A DNA stretch of 64,000 bases from contig JAGCDO010000067.1 in assembly GCA_017651265.1 (NCBI GenBank), positions 1-64,000 of the forward strand, read 5' to 3'. This document shows, in pieces, positions 38,301-45,732 of the stretch (position 1 is its first letter; each line of letters starts with the position of its first letter). The stretch comes from Prevotella sp. (GTDB lineage: Bacteria > Bacteroidota > Bacteroidia > Bacteroidales > Bacteroidaceae). The notes beneath the pieces were generated by a model, which was not told the DNA's origin, did not search any database, and worked only from the letters and a program-made list of their open reading frames with translations. A program made the translations under genes and the position numbers.

Positions 38301-38623
38301 GTGCTCCCTGGCTGCATCGATTCGATATCCGTATCGCTCAGGACTTCCAGGTAAAGGTGGGCGCTACAAAGCACAAGCTGCAGCTCACTGCCGACATCAT
38401 CAACTTCGGTAATATGCTGAACTCCAAGTGGGGCATCCCCCAGAACGCTCAGATTTCCAACTATGGTAAAATCCTGAAGTACGAAGGTGTGGATGATTCC
38501 AACAAACCGGTCTTCTCGATGTATAAGGTAAATGGTGAGTATCCTACCAAGTCGTACGACACGAATATGAGCTACTCCAACTGTTGGAAGCTTCAGCTGG
38601 GTATAAAGTATTTCTTCAATTAA
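35312..38623 (+). CDS. TonB-dependent receptor with carboxypeptidase-like regulatory domain (2)
   Basis: A 1103-residue paralog of the protein encoded just upstream, with the same order: signal peptide (MQKRLLLFMALLLTCSLAVMA), regulatory domain, plug (FTVDGANFNNSFG, ITKSGTNEFKGSAY) and barrel ending WKLQLGIKYFFN. The N-terminal 110 residues are almost the same as those of the first copy, while the barrel differs widely. That fits receptors that share a TonB interface but bind different ligands. It has its own promoter, and a cupin gene follows 14 bp after the stop. Confidence 0.9.
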   Translation: MQKRLLLFMALLLTCSLAVMAQVTTSSMSGKVVMQGSDEEVIGATVQAVHEPSGTRYQAVTNVEGRFNIQGMRTGGPYSVTVSYIGFQTKTYKGINLQLGETYNLSVVISEDANELAEVVVTGRASKFAGEKTGASMNINNDQMMSMPSIGRSLTDVAKLSPYSGGGTNLAGADPRSTNFTVDGANFNNSFGLTSNLPGGGTPISIDAIEEMQVVIAPFDVRQTNFIGGGINAITKSGTNEFKGSAYGYYRNEDMRGNKIRGIDLGERATDEVKTYGFTLGGPIIKNKLFFFVNYEKELTAKQVVQYRAREDNETPGAYISRTKASDMQLVSDYLKNKFGYNTGSWTDYPASDSNEKFMVRLDWNITDAHHLALRYNKTKVVDWRTCNASSHDVVAKATKFNDSRIGPKSMAFANSLYYFHNDVESFSADLNSRFGEKASNQLLFTYSDLNDMRDTNSDNFPFIDILYGKDSSGKQVYEPYISAGYELFSYNNVVDTKTTNLTDNFTYYAGAHKLTAGFRFEHVAAKNNYMRNGTGYYRFNSLDEFLNGAAPNAIAFTYGFNDDPSPSSMVRYNQLGIYLQDEWDILKNLKLTYGVRAENIAFNEDDIERNTAIYDLDFNGVRIDTGKWPDTFWQFSPRVGFTWDVFGDKSLKIRGGSGLFQGHFPLVYFTNMPGNANVFQLNYVAGYSDGNKAYADGLGRDPVYVENKIQGLAGRLLGMEELREYFEVPKTNERHVADQNITGVSSDFKMPMVWKSSIAVDYQLPVSFPFTVTGEFIYNQMINAVYMDNINVKDDHPENMAHFNGADDRVKFSNSDLYYTGKYAVMLKNIHKGYGYTASIQMNAEPIKNLKLMAAYTKTESKEVSGLPGQNAVSTWTSTITVDGPNSTRMHRSNYVTPDQVIASLDYFIPYRVFGTDWGTRINVFYKAYSASNGSYLYTSDFNGDGVNNDLIYIPANDGEIQFKTEADRIAFWRFVEQDDYLNSHRGEYAEAYAARAPWLHRFDIRIAQDFQVKVGATKHKLQLTADIINFGNMLNSKWGIPQNAQISNYGKILKYEGVDDSNKPVFSMYKVNGEYPTKSYDTNMSYSNCWKLQLGIKYFFN

Positions 38624-38637
38624 TATAATGTGGAAGT

Positions 38638-38982
38638 ATGATTATCGACTTTAAGAAACTGGAAGAGAATATCGTTCCTCACTTCAAGGGAGGTGAGGGA
38701 CGGTATATCATGAAGCACTATACCGATGAGCATGTGAAGATCATGTATGGAAGATTGGAACCAGGCAGCTCCATCGGTCTGCACCGTCATGAACTGAATT
38801 CAGAGATTATGTACATCCTCTCGGGCGTGGCAACCTATGTGTACGAAGGTAAGGAAGAAGTGGTTCTGCCTGGTCAGGTACACTACAATCCCATGGGTAA
38901 GGAGCATACGCTGATGAACAAGGGCACCGAAGACCTGACATTCTTTGCAGTGGTTCCTGAGCATACCTCAGGTAATAAATAA
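38638..38982 (+). CDS. Small cupin-domain protein
   Basis: A 114-residue single-domain cupin. The two cupin motifs are seen as GLHRHELNSEIMYILSG and PGQVHYNPMGKEHTLMNKG, with histidines that can bind a metal. It has no signal peptide, so it is cytoplasmic. Such small cupins can be isomerases, dioxygenases or sugar-binding proteins; the substrate is unknown. It probably shares a transcript with the receptor upstream. Confidence 0.85.
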   Translation: MIIDFKKLEENIVPHFKGGEGRYIMKHYTDEHVKIMYGRLEPGSSIGLHRHELNSEIMYILSGVATYVYEGKEEVVLPGQVHYNPMGKEHTLMNKGTEDLTFFAVVPEHTSGNK

Positions 38983-39081
38983 TCTTAAAATCTGTAGTTT
39001 GGATTAAACGAAAAGTTCATACAAAAGTCAAATGATTAAACTTCGGTTTTACAGATTATTATTAACTAAAAATTATATTTT

Positions 39082-39552
39082 ATGAAGAGAGTTTTATTTA
39101 TGCTGGCTGGTGTTCTGATGTTCACTGCAGTTTCAGCGCAAGAGAATGGTCAGAGAAGAGAACGTCGTCAGCGTGTAGACCGTACAGAACAGATGGTAAA
39201 GGACTTCAAACTGGATGCCCAGCAGGCTGAAAAGCTGAAGGCACTGAACGAGAAGTACAACGATTTGTTCGGCATGCGCGGCTTTGGTCGTGGTCAAGGC
39301 GGTCAGGGTGGTCAGATGCAGATGCCCAGTCGTGAGGAGATGGAGAAGATGATGAAGGAGCGTCAGGAGAAGATGGAAGTTTACAACACTGAGCTGAAGG
39401 AGATCCTGACAGCTGAGCAGTTCGAGGCTTACCAGAAGCAGCAGGAAGAAAGACGTAGAAATCGTCCGCAGTTTGGTGGCGGTGCTCCTGGTGGTGGCTT
39501 CCCAGGTGGTGGTGGCTTCCCCGGTGGCGGAGCTCCTGGCGGTGGCTTCTAA
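39082..39552 (+). CDS. DUF4890-type exported protein with Gly-rich tail
   Basis: A 156-residue protein with a signal peptide (MKRVLFMLAGVLMFTAVSA). The middle is a charged helical region (VDRTEQMVKDFKLDAQQAEK, EMEKMMKERQEKME) with a Spy/CpxP-like flavour and the DUF4890 pattern. The last about 30 residues are repeats of GGGFPGGG and GGAPGG. It may be a periplasmic chaperone-like protein; that is an inference. A terminator follows at 39578-39604. Confidence 0.75.
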   Translation: MKRVLFMLAGVLMFTAVSAQENGQRRERRQRVDRTEQMVKDFKLDAQQAEKLKALNEKYNDLFGMRGFGRGQGGQGGQMQMPSREEMEKMMKERQEKMEVYNTELKEILTAEQFEAYQKQQEERRRNRPQFGGGAPGGGFPGGGGFPGGGAPGGGF

Positions 39553-39577
39553 TCGTAATAGGTAAAGATTGTATGAA

Positions 39578-39604
39578 AAAGGGATGGGCGAACCCCATCC
39601 CTTT
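39578..39604. terminator. Bidirectional terminator between DUF4890 gene and clpC
   Basis: AAAGGGATGGG (39578-39588) pairs with CCCATCCCTTT (39594-39604) around a short loop. A-rich bases before and T-rich bases after allow use on both strands; the two genes converge here. Confidence 0.85.
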
Positions 39605-39627
39605 GTTATTTTATTGGGAGTTAACTA

Positions 39628-42165
39628 CTATGCAAAGACAAGTTCCTCCTTCTCCGGATGCTTACTGATATGAATGGTGCTGCCTTCTTGCAGGTCACCA
39701 CCCAACAGCTTTTCGCACACCCCGTCTTCGATATAGTTCTGGATGGCTCGCTTCAGCGGTCGTGCACCAAACTGCACATCATAGCCCTTGGTAGCCACGA
39801 ACTCCTTGGCCTCGTCGGTGATGTCGAGGTGGTAGCCGAGATCCTCCACACGTTTATACAGATCCTTCAGTTCCACTTCGATAATCCGCTTGATGGCTGT
39901 CAGATCGAGTTGGTCGAAGGTGATGATCTCATCCAATCGGTTCAGGAACTCAGGTGAGAACTGCTTGCTCAGACTCTTTTGGATGATGCTACGGGCGTAT
40001 GCCTTGTCCTTTTCATCGATGGCCAGTCCTGTACCACCAGCATTGAAGCCCACACCACGTCCGAACTCCTTTAGCTGACGTGTTCCACTATTCGATGTCA
40101 TGATAATCACCGTGTTGCGGAAATCAATCAACCGTCCGTTACCATCGGTCAGTCGTCCTTCATCCAGCACCTGCAGCAACATGTTGAACACGTTTCCGTG
40201 CGCCTTCTCAATCTCGTCGAGCAGTACGATGGAGTAGGGGTGACGACGAACACGCTCCGTGAGCTGACCACCTTCTTCATAGCCTACATATCCCGGAGGG
40301 GCACCAATCAGGCGAGAGGTGTTGAAACTCTCTGAGTACTCACTCATATCGATGCGGATCAGTGCCTCAGCACTGCCGAACATCTGCTCAGCCAACTTCT
40401 TCGCTAAGTAGGTTTTACCCACACCCGTAGGACCTAAGAACATAAACGCGCCGATGGGATGATTAGGCTCTTTCAAGCCAACGCGGTTGCGCTGGATGGC
40501 CTTCACCATCTTCTCGATGGCCGCATCCTGTGCGATCACAGCCGCTTTCAGCTCCTGCTCCAGGTTCTTTAGGCGAATACCCTCCGACTGCTCCATGCGC
40601 TGTACGGGAACACCTGTCATCATCGATACAACCTCGGCCACCTCTTTCTCGGTTATCACCTTGCGCTCTTCGCTATCGCCGTTTGTCCATTTCTCCTGCA
40701 GTACCAGCAAATTCTGCTCTAACTGCAGTTGTTTGTCGCGATAGCCAGCAGCCAATTCAAAGTCTTGTCCACGCACGGCCAGCTGTTTCTTCTCCTTGGT
40801 CTCAGCAATCTGCTTCTCCATTTCCGTAATCTCTGGTGGTACCGTAGCATGCTGCAGGTGGGTCCTTGAGCCCACCTCATCGAGTGCGTCGATAGCCTTA
40901 TCAGGGAAGAATCGGTCGGTGATATATCTATCTGTCAGTTTGACACATGCCAAAATGGCATCGTCGGTATAGCTCACATGGTGATGCTGTTCGTATCTCT
41001 CCTTGATGTTATGCAGGATATGAATCGTTTCCTCAACGGTAGTCGGTTCCACGATAATCTTCTGGAAACGGCGCTCCAAGGCTCCGTCCTTCTCGATGGA
41101 GTTACGGTATTCATCCAACGTGGTAGCACCGATGCACTGTATCGTTCCACGCGCCAAGGCTGGCTTCAGGATATTCGCAGCATCCATGCTTCCAGGAGTT
41201 GATCCCGCACCAATCAGCGTATGTATCTCATCGATGAAGACAATGATATCCGGGTTGGCCTCAATCTCTTTGATCAAGGCACGGATACGCTCCTCAAACT
41301 GTCCACGGTATTTCGTACCCGCTACCACAGCCGTCATATCCAGGTTCACCACCCGTTTGTTGAACAGCATAGGTGAAGTGTGGCGCTGGGCGATCATCTG
41401 CGCCAGTCCTTCCACGATAGCACTCTTACCTACACCCGGCTCACCAATCAGGATCGGGTTGTTCTTCTTGCGACGACCTAAGATCTCAATCACGCGTTGG
41501 AGTTCACGTTCACGACCCACCACGGGATCGAGTTTTCCCTCGAGTGCCGCTTTGGTCAGATCCGTACTGAAGTTATCCAGCACAGGCGTTTTTCCATCGC
41601 CCTTACGAGTCTTCGTGGCAGTCTTGTTCTGCTGTCTGTTATCATTACTATTTCCATCAACGGGAGCATCGCCTTCCTCTTCATCTTCTTCTGGCAGTCC
41701 GATTCCGTTCATGGGGTGTATTGGCTCCTTCTTTTCTGAGAAGAAAGCCAGGGCATCATCATAGTCCATATTATTGAATTCTAAAACTACTTTTGCGCCA
41801 TTGTCCACCTGGTCGTGCAGGATGGCCAACAGCAAATGGTGTACATCTACAGTTGTCAGGGCTTGAATGCGCGCCTCAAGCACAGCAAGCTTTAGTACAT
41901 TGCTTGCTTTCTCGTTGAGAATCAGTTCCTGGGTGTTGATAGGATGGGTGTATTCCTCCTCGCGCACTTTCTGTTCGAGTTCCGTCTTCACCGACTGGAG
42001 GTTTATGTCTCGTGTGATGAAGTATTCCCTTACAGGTCCATGCTTGTCGCGCAGAATACCCAACAAGAGATGTTCCGGTCCTACAGATCTGCTGGCCAGA
42101 CGTACTGCCTCCTCACGACTGAACGCGAGGATCTGAGAAACCTTTGGTGAAAACTGACTGGTCAT
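39628..42165 (-). CDS. clpC: ATP-dependent Clp protease ATP-binding subunit ClpC
   Basis: An 845-residue Hsp100 unfoldase. Two N-terminal Clp repeats (FSREEAVRLASRSVGPEHLL, ILNEKASNVLKLAVLEA) come first, then AAA domain 1 with GEPGVGKSAIVEGLA. A UVR-like middle segment (QELAAGYRDKQ-type around residues 440-480) follows, then AAA domain 2 with GPTGVGKTYLAKKLAE and LLDEIEKAH. It threads substrates into ClpP or acts in disaggregation. No hairpin of the CIRCE type is seen upstream. Confidence 0.92.
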   Translation of the reverse strand: MTSQFSPKVSQILAFSREEAVRLASRSVGPEHLLLGILRDKHGPVREYFITRDINLQSVKTELEQKVREEEYTHPINTQELILNEKASNVLKLAVLEARIQALTTVDVHHLLLAILHDQVDNGAKVVLEFNNMDYDDALAFFSEKKEPIHPMNGIGLPEEDEEEGDAPVDGNSNDNRQQNKTATKTRKGDGKTPVLDNFSTDLTKAALEGKLDPVVGRERELQRVIEILGRRKKNNPILIGEPGVGKSAIVEGLAQMIAQRHTSPMLFNKRVVNLDMTAVVAGTKYRGQFEERIRALIKEIEANPDIIVFIDEIHTLIGAGSTPGSMDAANILKPALARGTIQCIGATTLDEYRNSIEKDGALERRFQKIIVEPTTVEETIHILHNIKERYEQHHHVSYTDDAILACVKLTDRYITDRFFPDKAIDALDEVGSRTHLQHATVPPEITEMEKQIAETKEKKQLAVRGQDFELAAGYRDKQLQLEQNLLVLQEKWTNGDSEERKVITEKEVAEVVSMMTGVPVQRMEQSEGIRLKNLEQELKAAVIAQDAAIEKMVKAIQRNRVGLKEPNHPIGAFMFLGPTGVGKTYLAKKLAEQMFGSAEALIRIDMSEYSESFNTSRLIGAPPGYVGYEEGGQLTERVRRHPYSIVLLDEIEKAHGNVFNMLLQVLDEGRLTDGNGRLIDFRNTVIIMTSNSGTRQLKEFGRGVGFNAGGTGLAIDEKDKAYARSIIQKSLSKQFSPEFLNRLDEIITFDQLDLTAIKRIIEVELKDLYKRVEDLGYHLDITDEAKEFVATKGYDVQFGARPLKRAIQNYIEDGVCEKLLGGDLQEGSTIHISKHPEKEELVFA

Positions 42166-42204
42166 GATCGTATTTCCTTATTAATTATATATGATATTCT
42201 GTTG

Positions 42205-42235
42205 CAAAATTAATGTTTTTATTCAAACGAACAAA
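42205..42235 (-). promoter_or_regulatory. Promoter of clpC
   Basis: On the minus strand TTTG (42235-42232), 19 bp, TAATTTTG (42212-42205), about 40 nt before the start codon. Confidence 0.7.
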
Positions 42236-42254
42236 AATTATGCCAAAAACTTTG

Positions 42255-43001
42255 TCATTCTGAAAACAGTTCTTTGATAACAAGGTCTTTATTGTTGACG
42301 AATGCCAACATGTCACGATAGATATAGCAATCATTGTAAGTGGTGGGTTGCAGTGTGCCATCTTCAACCACATAGATTGTTGCATCGGGGTAGGCAAGGA
42401 TGACTGGCGAGTGGGTGGAGATGATAATCTGCGACCCTGCGCTGACTGCTTCTTTCATCCATACAAGAAAACGGAGCTGGTTAATGTAGGAGAGGGCAGC
42501 TTCAGGTTCGTCGAAGATATAGAGGCCCTTGTTCTTGAGTCGGTTGGTGAACAATGCCATGAAACTCTCGCCATGCGATTGCTCGTGCAGACTCACCCCG
42601 CCATAGCTATTCAGCATTCTGGTATCGTCTTCTGCAATCCTGTCCACTTCGGAGGCGACATTGTAAAAGCTTTCTGCACGGAAGAAGAAAGCGTTCCTGT
42701 AGCTCAAATCGACTCTCACGGCGCGTAGTTCCTCATAGAGGGAAGAGTGGGTTTCTTTTGTTCTGAAATTGAAATTCTTACTACCACCTTCAGCATTCAG
42801 TCCGAGAAGATTGGCAATGGCTTCCAACAAGGTTGACTTACCCGAACCGTTTTCCCCGACGATGTAAGTGACGCTTTTCGAAAACTCCAAGGTCTTGAGG
42901 TTGCGTACAATGGGGAGGTTGAACGGGTATCTGTCGGCTGCTGATGGAACATGCTCATTCCGTATAGCCTTCAGAAATATGTTTTGACCGTTGTTGTTCA
43001 T
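42255..43001 (-). CDS. Stand-alone AAA/ABC-type ATPase (COG3910-like)
   Basis: A 248-residue soluble ATPase. Walker A is GENGSGKSTL near residue 50, a signature-like stretch is HEQSHGESFMALF near 140 and Walker B is LYIFDEPEAALS near 165; a switch histidine lies in IISTHSPVIL. There is no transmembrane part and no partner permease. This places it with the predicted ATPases of COG3910, related to the SMC/RecF fold and of unknown role. A link to DNA or RNA metabolism or defence is possible but unsupported here. It lies 90 bp upstream of clpC on the same strand. Confidence 0.8.
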   Translation of the reverse strand: MNNNGQNIFLKAIRNEHVPSAADRYPFNLPIVRNLKTLEFSKSVTYIVGENGSGKSTLLEAIANLLGLNAEGGSKNFNFRTKETHSSLYEELRAVRVDLSYRNAFFFRAESFYNVASEVDRIAEDDTRMLNSYGGVSLHEQSHGESFMALFTNRLKNKGLYIFDEPEAALSYINQLRFLVWMKEAVSAGSQIIISTHSPVILAYPDATIYVVEDGTLQPTTYNDCYIYRDMLAFVNNKDLVIKELFSE

Positions 43002-43090
43002 TTGTTCTTTCTATTAGACGTCTCAATGTGGAGAAAAGTTATATCTTTAACTTTGTTTAAGGTACTCTAGTTCGGAAAATTGCAAATAAA

Positions 43091-43122
43091 TTTGCATTTT
43101 CACTCACTTAATCGTACCTTTG
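43091..43122 (+). promoter_or_regulatory. Promoter of the XRE-cupin regulator gene
   Basis: TTTG at 43091-43094, 20 bp, TACCTTTG at 43115-43122, 51 nt before the ATG at 43174. The spacer resembles that of the promoter at 54445-54475 (both contain CTTAATCGTA). Confidence 0.75.
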
Positions 43123-43173
43123 CAGCCGATTTAATTAAATATTGTAAGTAAAAGGCTAGTTTTTATATCGATT

Positions 43174-43758
43174 ATGTCAGATAATCAATCAATCGTAGGA
43201 CACAAGATCAAAGGGATCAGAGAGTCTAAGAACCTCTCCATTGAGGAGATTTCAGAACGTAGTGGCTTGTCAGCCGAGCAGATTTTGTCTATTGAGAATG
43301 ACGAGAACCTGCCATCGTTAGGTCCGCTGATCAAGATTGCCAGAGCATTGGGTGTTCGTTTAGGAACCTTCATGGATGATAATGATGCGTTAGGACCGGT
43401 GGTATGTCGTGCTGCCGATCGGGAGCGAAACAGTAGCATTAGCTTCTCTAACGGTGCTACCGATGCCCGTAAACATATGGAGTATCATCCTTTGGCACAG
43501 CAGAAAGCCGGTCGTCACATGGAACCGTTCGTTATTGACATCAATCCCGAGGACACCCCTAACTTCCAACTCTCTGAACACGAAGGTGAGGAGTTTATCT
43601 ACGTGATGAATGGTGAGGTGGAGATTGTGTATGGAAAGGATACCTACACCCTGAAAGAGGGTGACAGCATCTTCTACGACTCCATCGTGAAGCACCATGT
43701 ACATGGCGCACCTGGCAAGAGTGCGAAGATTCTCGCCGTTGTATATATACCCTTTTAA
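43174..43758 (+). CDS. XRE-family regulator with cupin domain
   Basis: A 194-residue DNA-binding protein. The helix-turn-helix domain (residues about 8-62) shows IKGIRESKNLSIEEISERSG and LSAEQILSIENDENLPSLG. A cupin sensor domain occupies about 105-190 (SEHEGEEFIYVMNGEVEIVYG, EGDSIFYDSIVKHHVHG). Such regulators sense a small ligand through the cupin. The acyl-CoA synthetase gene begins 36 bp downstream, so it is the likely regulated partner. Confidence 0.9.
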   Translation: MSDNQSIVGHKIKGIRESKNLSIEEISERSGLSAEQILSIENDENLPSLGPLIKIARALGVRLGTFMDDNDALGPVVCRAADRERNSSISFSNGATDARKHMEYHPLAQQKAGRHMEPFVIDINPEDTPNFQLSEHEGEEFIYVMNGEVEIVYGKDTYTLKEGDSIFYDSIVKHHVHGAPGKSAKILAVVYIPF

Positions 43759-43759
43759 T

Positions 43760-43793
43760 CGTTGACAGTTGATCGTTGACAGTTTATAGTTAA
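43760..43793 (+). repeat. 7-bp tandem tract between the regulator and synthetase genes
   Basis: GTTGACA, GTTGATC, GTTGACA, GTTTATA and GTTAAG units follow one another and end at the ATG of the next gene (43795). They form the entire intergenic spacer. Confidence 0.65.
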
Positions 43794-43794
43794 G

Positions 43795-45525
43795 ATGGGA
43801 AATAATGTAAGATTAGATATGGCTGGCAGACCATTGCCAGATAGAACATACCCTGCAGAGACTGGTTCTGCTGGTTATACGCTTCATGAGAAGACCTTGG
43901 GTCAGTGGCTCGAGCATTGGGCAGAAACTACGCCCGATAAGGAATACATTGTGTATTCCGACCGTGACCTCCGCTTTACCTGGAGTAAGTTCAACGAGCG
44001 TGTGGACAATCTGGCCAAGGGTCTTATTGCCATTGGTGTAAAGCGTGGTTCCAACGTGGGTATATGGGCCACAAACGTGCCCGACTGGCTCACCTTCCTC
44101 TATGCCACCGCCAAGATTGGTGCCGTACTGGTAACGGTGAACACCAACTACAAGCAGAACGAGCTGGAGTATTTGTGTAAGGACTCCGATATGCATACCC
44201 TATGTATCACTGATGGTACATGGGACTGTAACTATGTGGACATGACCTACACGATGCTGCCGGAACTGAAGACCTGCGAACGCGGTCATCTGAACAGCGA
44301 ACGCTTCCCTTATCTGAAGAACGTCGTATATATAGGTATGGAGAAGTACCGCGGTATGTTCAATACGGCCGAGCTCTTGCTGCTTGGTCAGAACGTCGAG
44401 GATGAGACACTGCTCGAGATGAAGAGTAAGGTGAGCTGTCATGATGTGTGTAACATGCAGTACACCAGTGGTACAACAGGCTTCCCTAAAGGTGTGATGC
44501 TCACACACTACGGTATTGCTAACGACGGCTACTTCACAGGTGAGAACATGGGCTTTACGGCCGATGACAAGCTATGTGTCTGCGTACCGCTGTTCCACTG
44601 CTTCGGTGTAGTGCTGGCCACCATGAACTGTCTGACACATGGCTGTACAGAGGTGATGGTGGAGAAGTTCGATCCTTTGGTGGTATTGGCCTCTATTCAT
44701 AAAGAAAGGTGTACGGCGGTGTATGGCGTACCCACGATGTTCATTGCCGAGCTGAACCACCCGATGTTCGACATGTTCGACCTGACTTGTCTGCGCACAG
44801 GTATCATGGCCGGATCGCTCTGTCCTGTGGAACTGATGAAGCAGGTGAGCGAAAAGATGTATATGACCATTACGTCGGTATATGGTCTCACCGAGAGTTC
44901 TCCGGGTATGACGCAGACTTGTTTGAACGATACCTTCGAGCAGCGTTGTACCACCGTTGGTCGCGACTTCCCCTTCGTGGAGGTGAAAGTGCTGGATCCG
45001 GAAACAGGAAAGGAATGTCCTGTGGGTGTTCAGGGTGAGATGTGCTGTAAGGGCTTCAACGTGATGAAGGGCTATTATAAGAACCCTGAGGCAACGGCTG
45101 AGGTGATCGATGAGAACGGGTTCCTGCACTCAGGCGACTTAGGTATCAAGGACGAGCAGGGCTTCTATAAGATTACGGGACGTATCAAGGATATGATCAT
45201 CCGTGGTGGTGAGAACATTTATCCGCGCGAGATCGAGGAATTCCTTTACCACATGCCAGGCATCCGTGACGTACAGGTGGCTGCCGTTCCTTCGAAGAAG
45301 TACGGTGAGGCCGTTGGGGCCTTCATCATTCTGGAAGAAGGTGTGAAGATGGAGCCCGAGGACGTACAGGAGTTCTGCCGCGGTAAGATTGCCCGTTATA
45401 AGATTCCCAAGTATGTGTTCTTTATTGATCAGTTCCCGCTGACGGGCTCAGGTAAGATCCAGAAGTTCAAGCTCAAGGAGATGAGTCTGCAGCTCTGTGA
45501 GAAACTGGGAATTGAAGTAATCTGA
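43795..45525 (+). CDS. Acyl-CoA synthetase (AMP-forming)
   Basis: A 576-residue adenylate-forming enzyme. The AMP-binding motif is [16 protein letters not shown] near residue 222. The hinge motif is [20 protein letters not shown] near 445, and the C-terminal lysine motif is [12 protein letters not shown] near 560. The overall order fits medium- or long-chain acyl-CoA ligases. It directly follows an XRE-cupin regulator, a pairing known in Bacteroidales, so control by a fatty-acid-like ligand is plausible. Confidence 0.88.
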   Translation: MGNNVRLDMAGRPLPDRTYPAETGSAGYTLHEKTLGQWLEHWAETTPDKEYIVYSDRDLRFTWSKFNERVDNLAKGLIAIGVKRGSNVGIWATNVPDWLTFLYATAKIGAVLVTVNTNYKQNELEYLCKDSDMHTLCITDGTWDCNYVDMTYTMLPELKTCERGHLNSERFPYLKNVVYIGMEKYRGMFNTAELLLLGQNVEDETLLEMKSKVSCHDVCNMQYTSGTTGFPKGVMLTHYGIANDGYFTGENMGFTADDKLCVCVPLFHCFGVVLATMNCLTHGCTEVMVEKFDPLVVLASIHKERCTAVYGVPTMFIAELNHPMFDMFDLTCLRTGIMAGSLCPVELMKQVSEKMYMTITSVYGLTESSPGMTQTCLNDTFEQRCTTVGRDFPFVEVKVLDPETGKECPVGVQGEMCCKGFNVMKGYYKNPEATAEVIDENGFLHSGDLGIKDEQGFYKITGRIKDMIIRGGENIYPREIEEFLYHMPGIRDVQVAAVPSKKYGEAVGAFIILEEGVKMEPEDVQEFCRGKIARYKIPKYVFFIDQFPLTGSGKIQKFKLKEMSLQLCEKLGIEVI

Positions 45526-45557
45526 TTCCATTCAATTAAAATATCAAAAAATACGTG

Positions 45558-45594
45558 TTTTTTGTGACAGCTTATTTGTGTATGTCACAAAAAA
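45558..45594. promoter_or_regulatory. 12-bp perfect palindrome overlapping the gyrA promoter
   Basis: TTTTTTGTGACA (45558-45569) and TGTCACAAAAAA (45583-45594) are exact reverse complements with a 13-bp spacer. The palindrome encloses the -33 element TTTG (45575-45578) and ends 4 bp before the -7 box. It could be an operator for a dimeric regulator or part of the terminator of the synthetase gene. Confidence 0.6.
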
Positions 45595-45606
45595 TGCGTA
45601 CTTTTG
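45575..45606 (+). promoter_or_regulatory. gyrA promoter
   Basis: TTTG at 45575-45578, 20 bp, TACTTTTG at 45599-45606. The predicted leader of about 120 nt holds a stem GCCGTT (45627-45632) with AACGGC (45655-45660), followed by ATTTTTAATCTTTTT. Confidence 0.75.
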
Positions 45607-45732
45607 CTTTGTTTTAGAGGTCAAAAGCCGTTAGAGGGGCTTTAAATGGCCTTAAACGGCATTTTTAATCTTTTTAAGATTGATCAATGACAGGTTGAAC
45701 CGATAAGAACAAAGAAAAGACTATAAAAAGAA

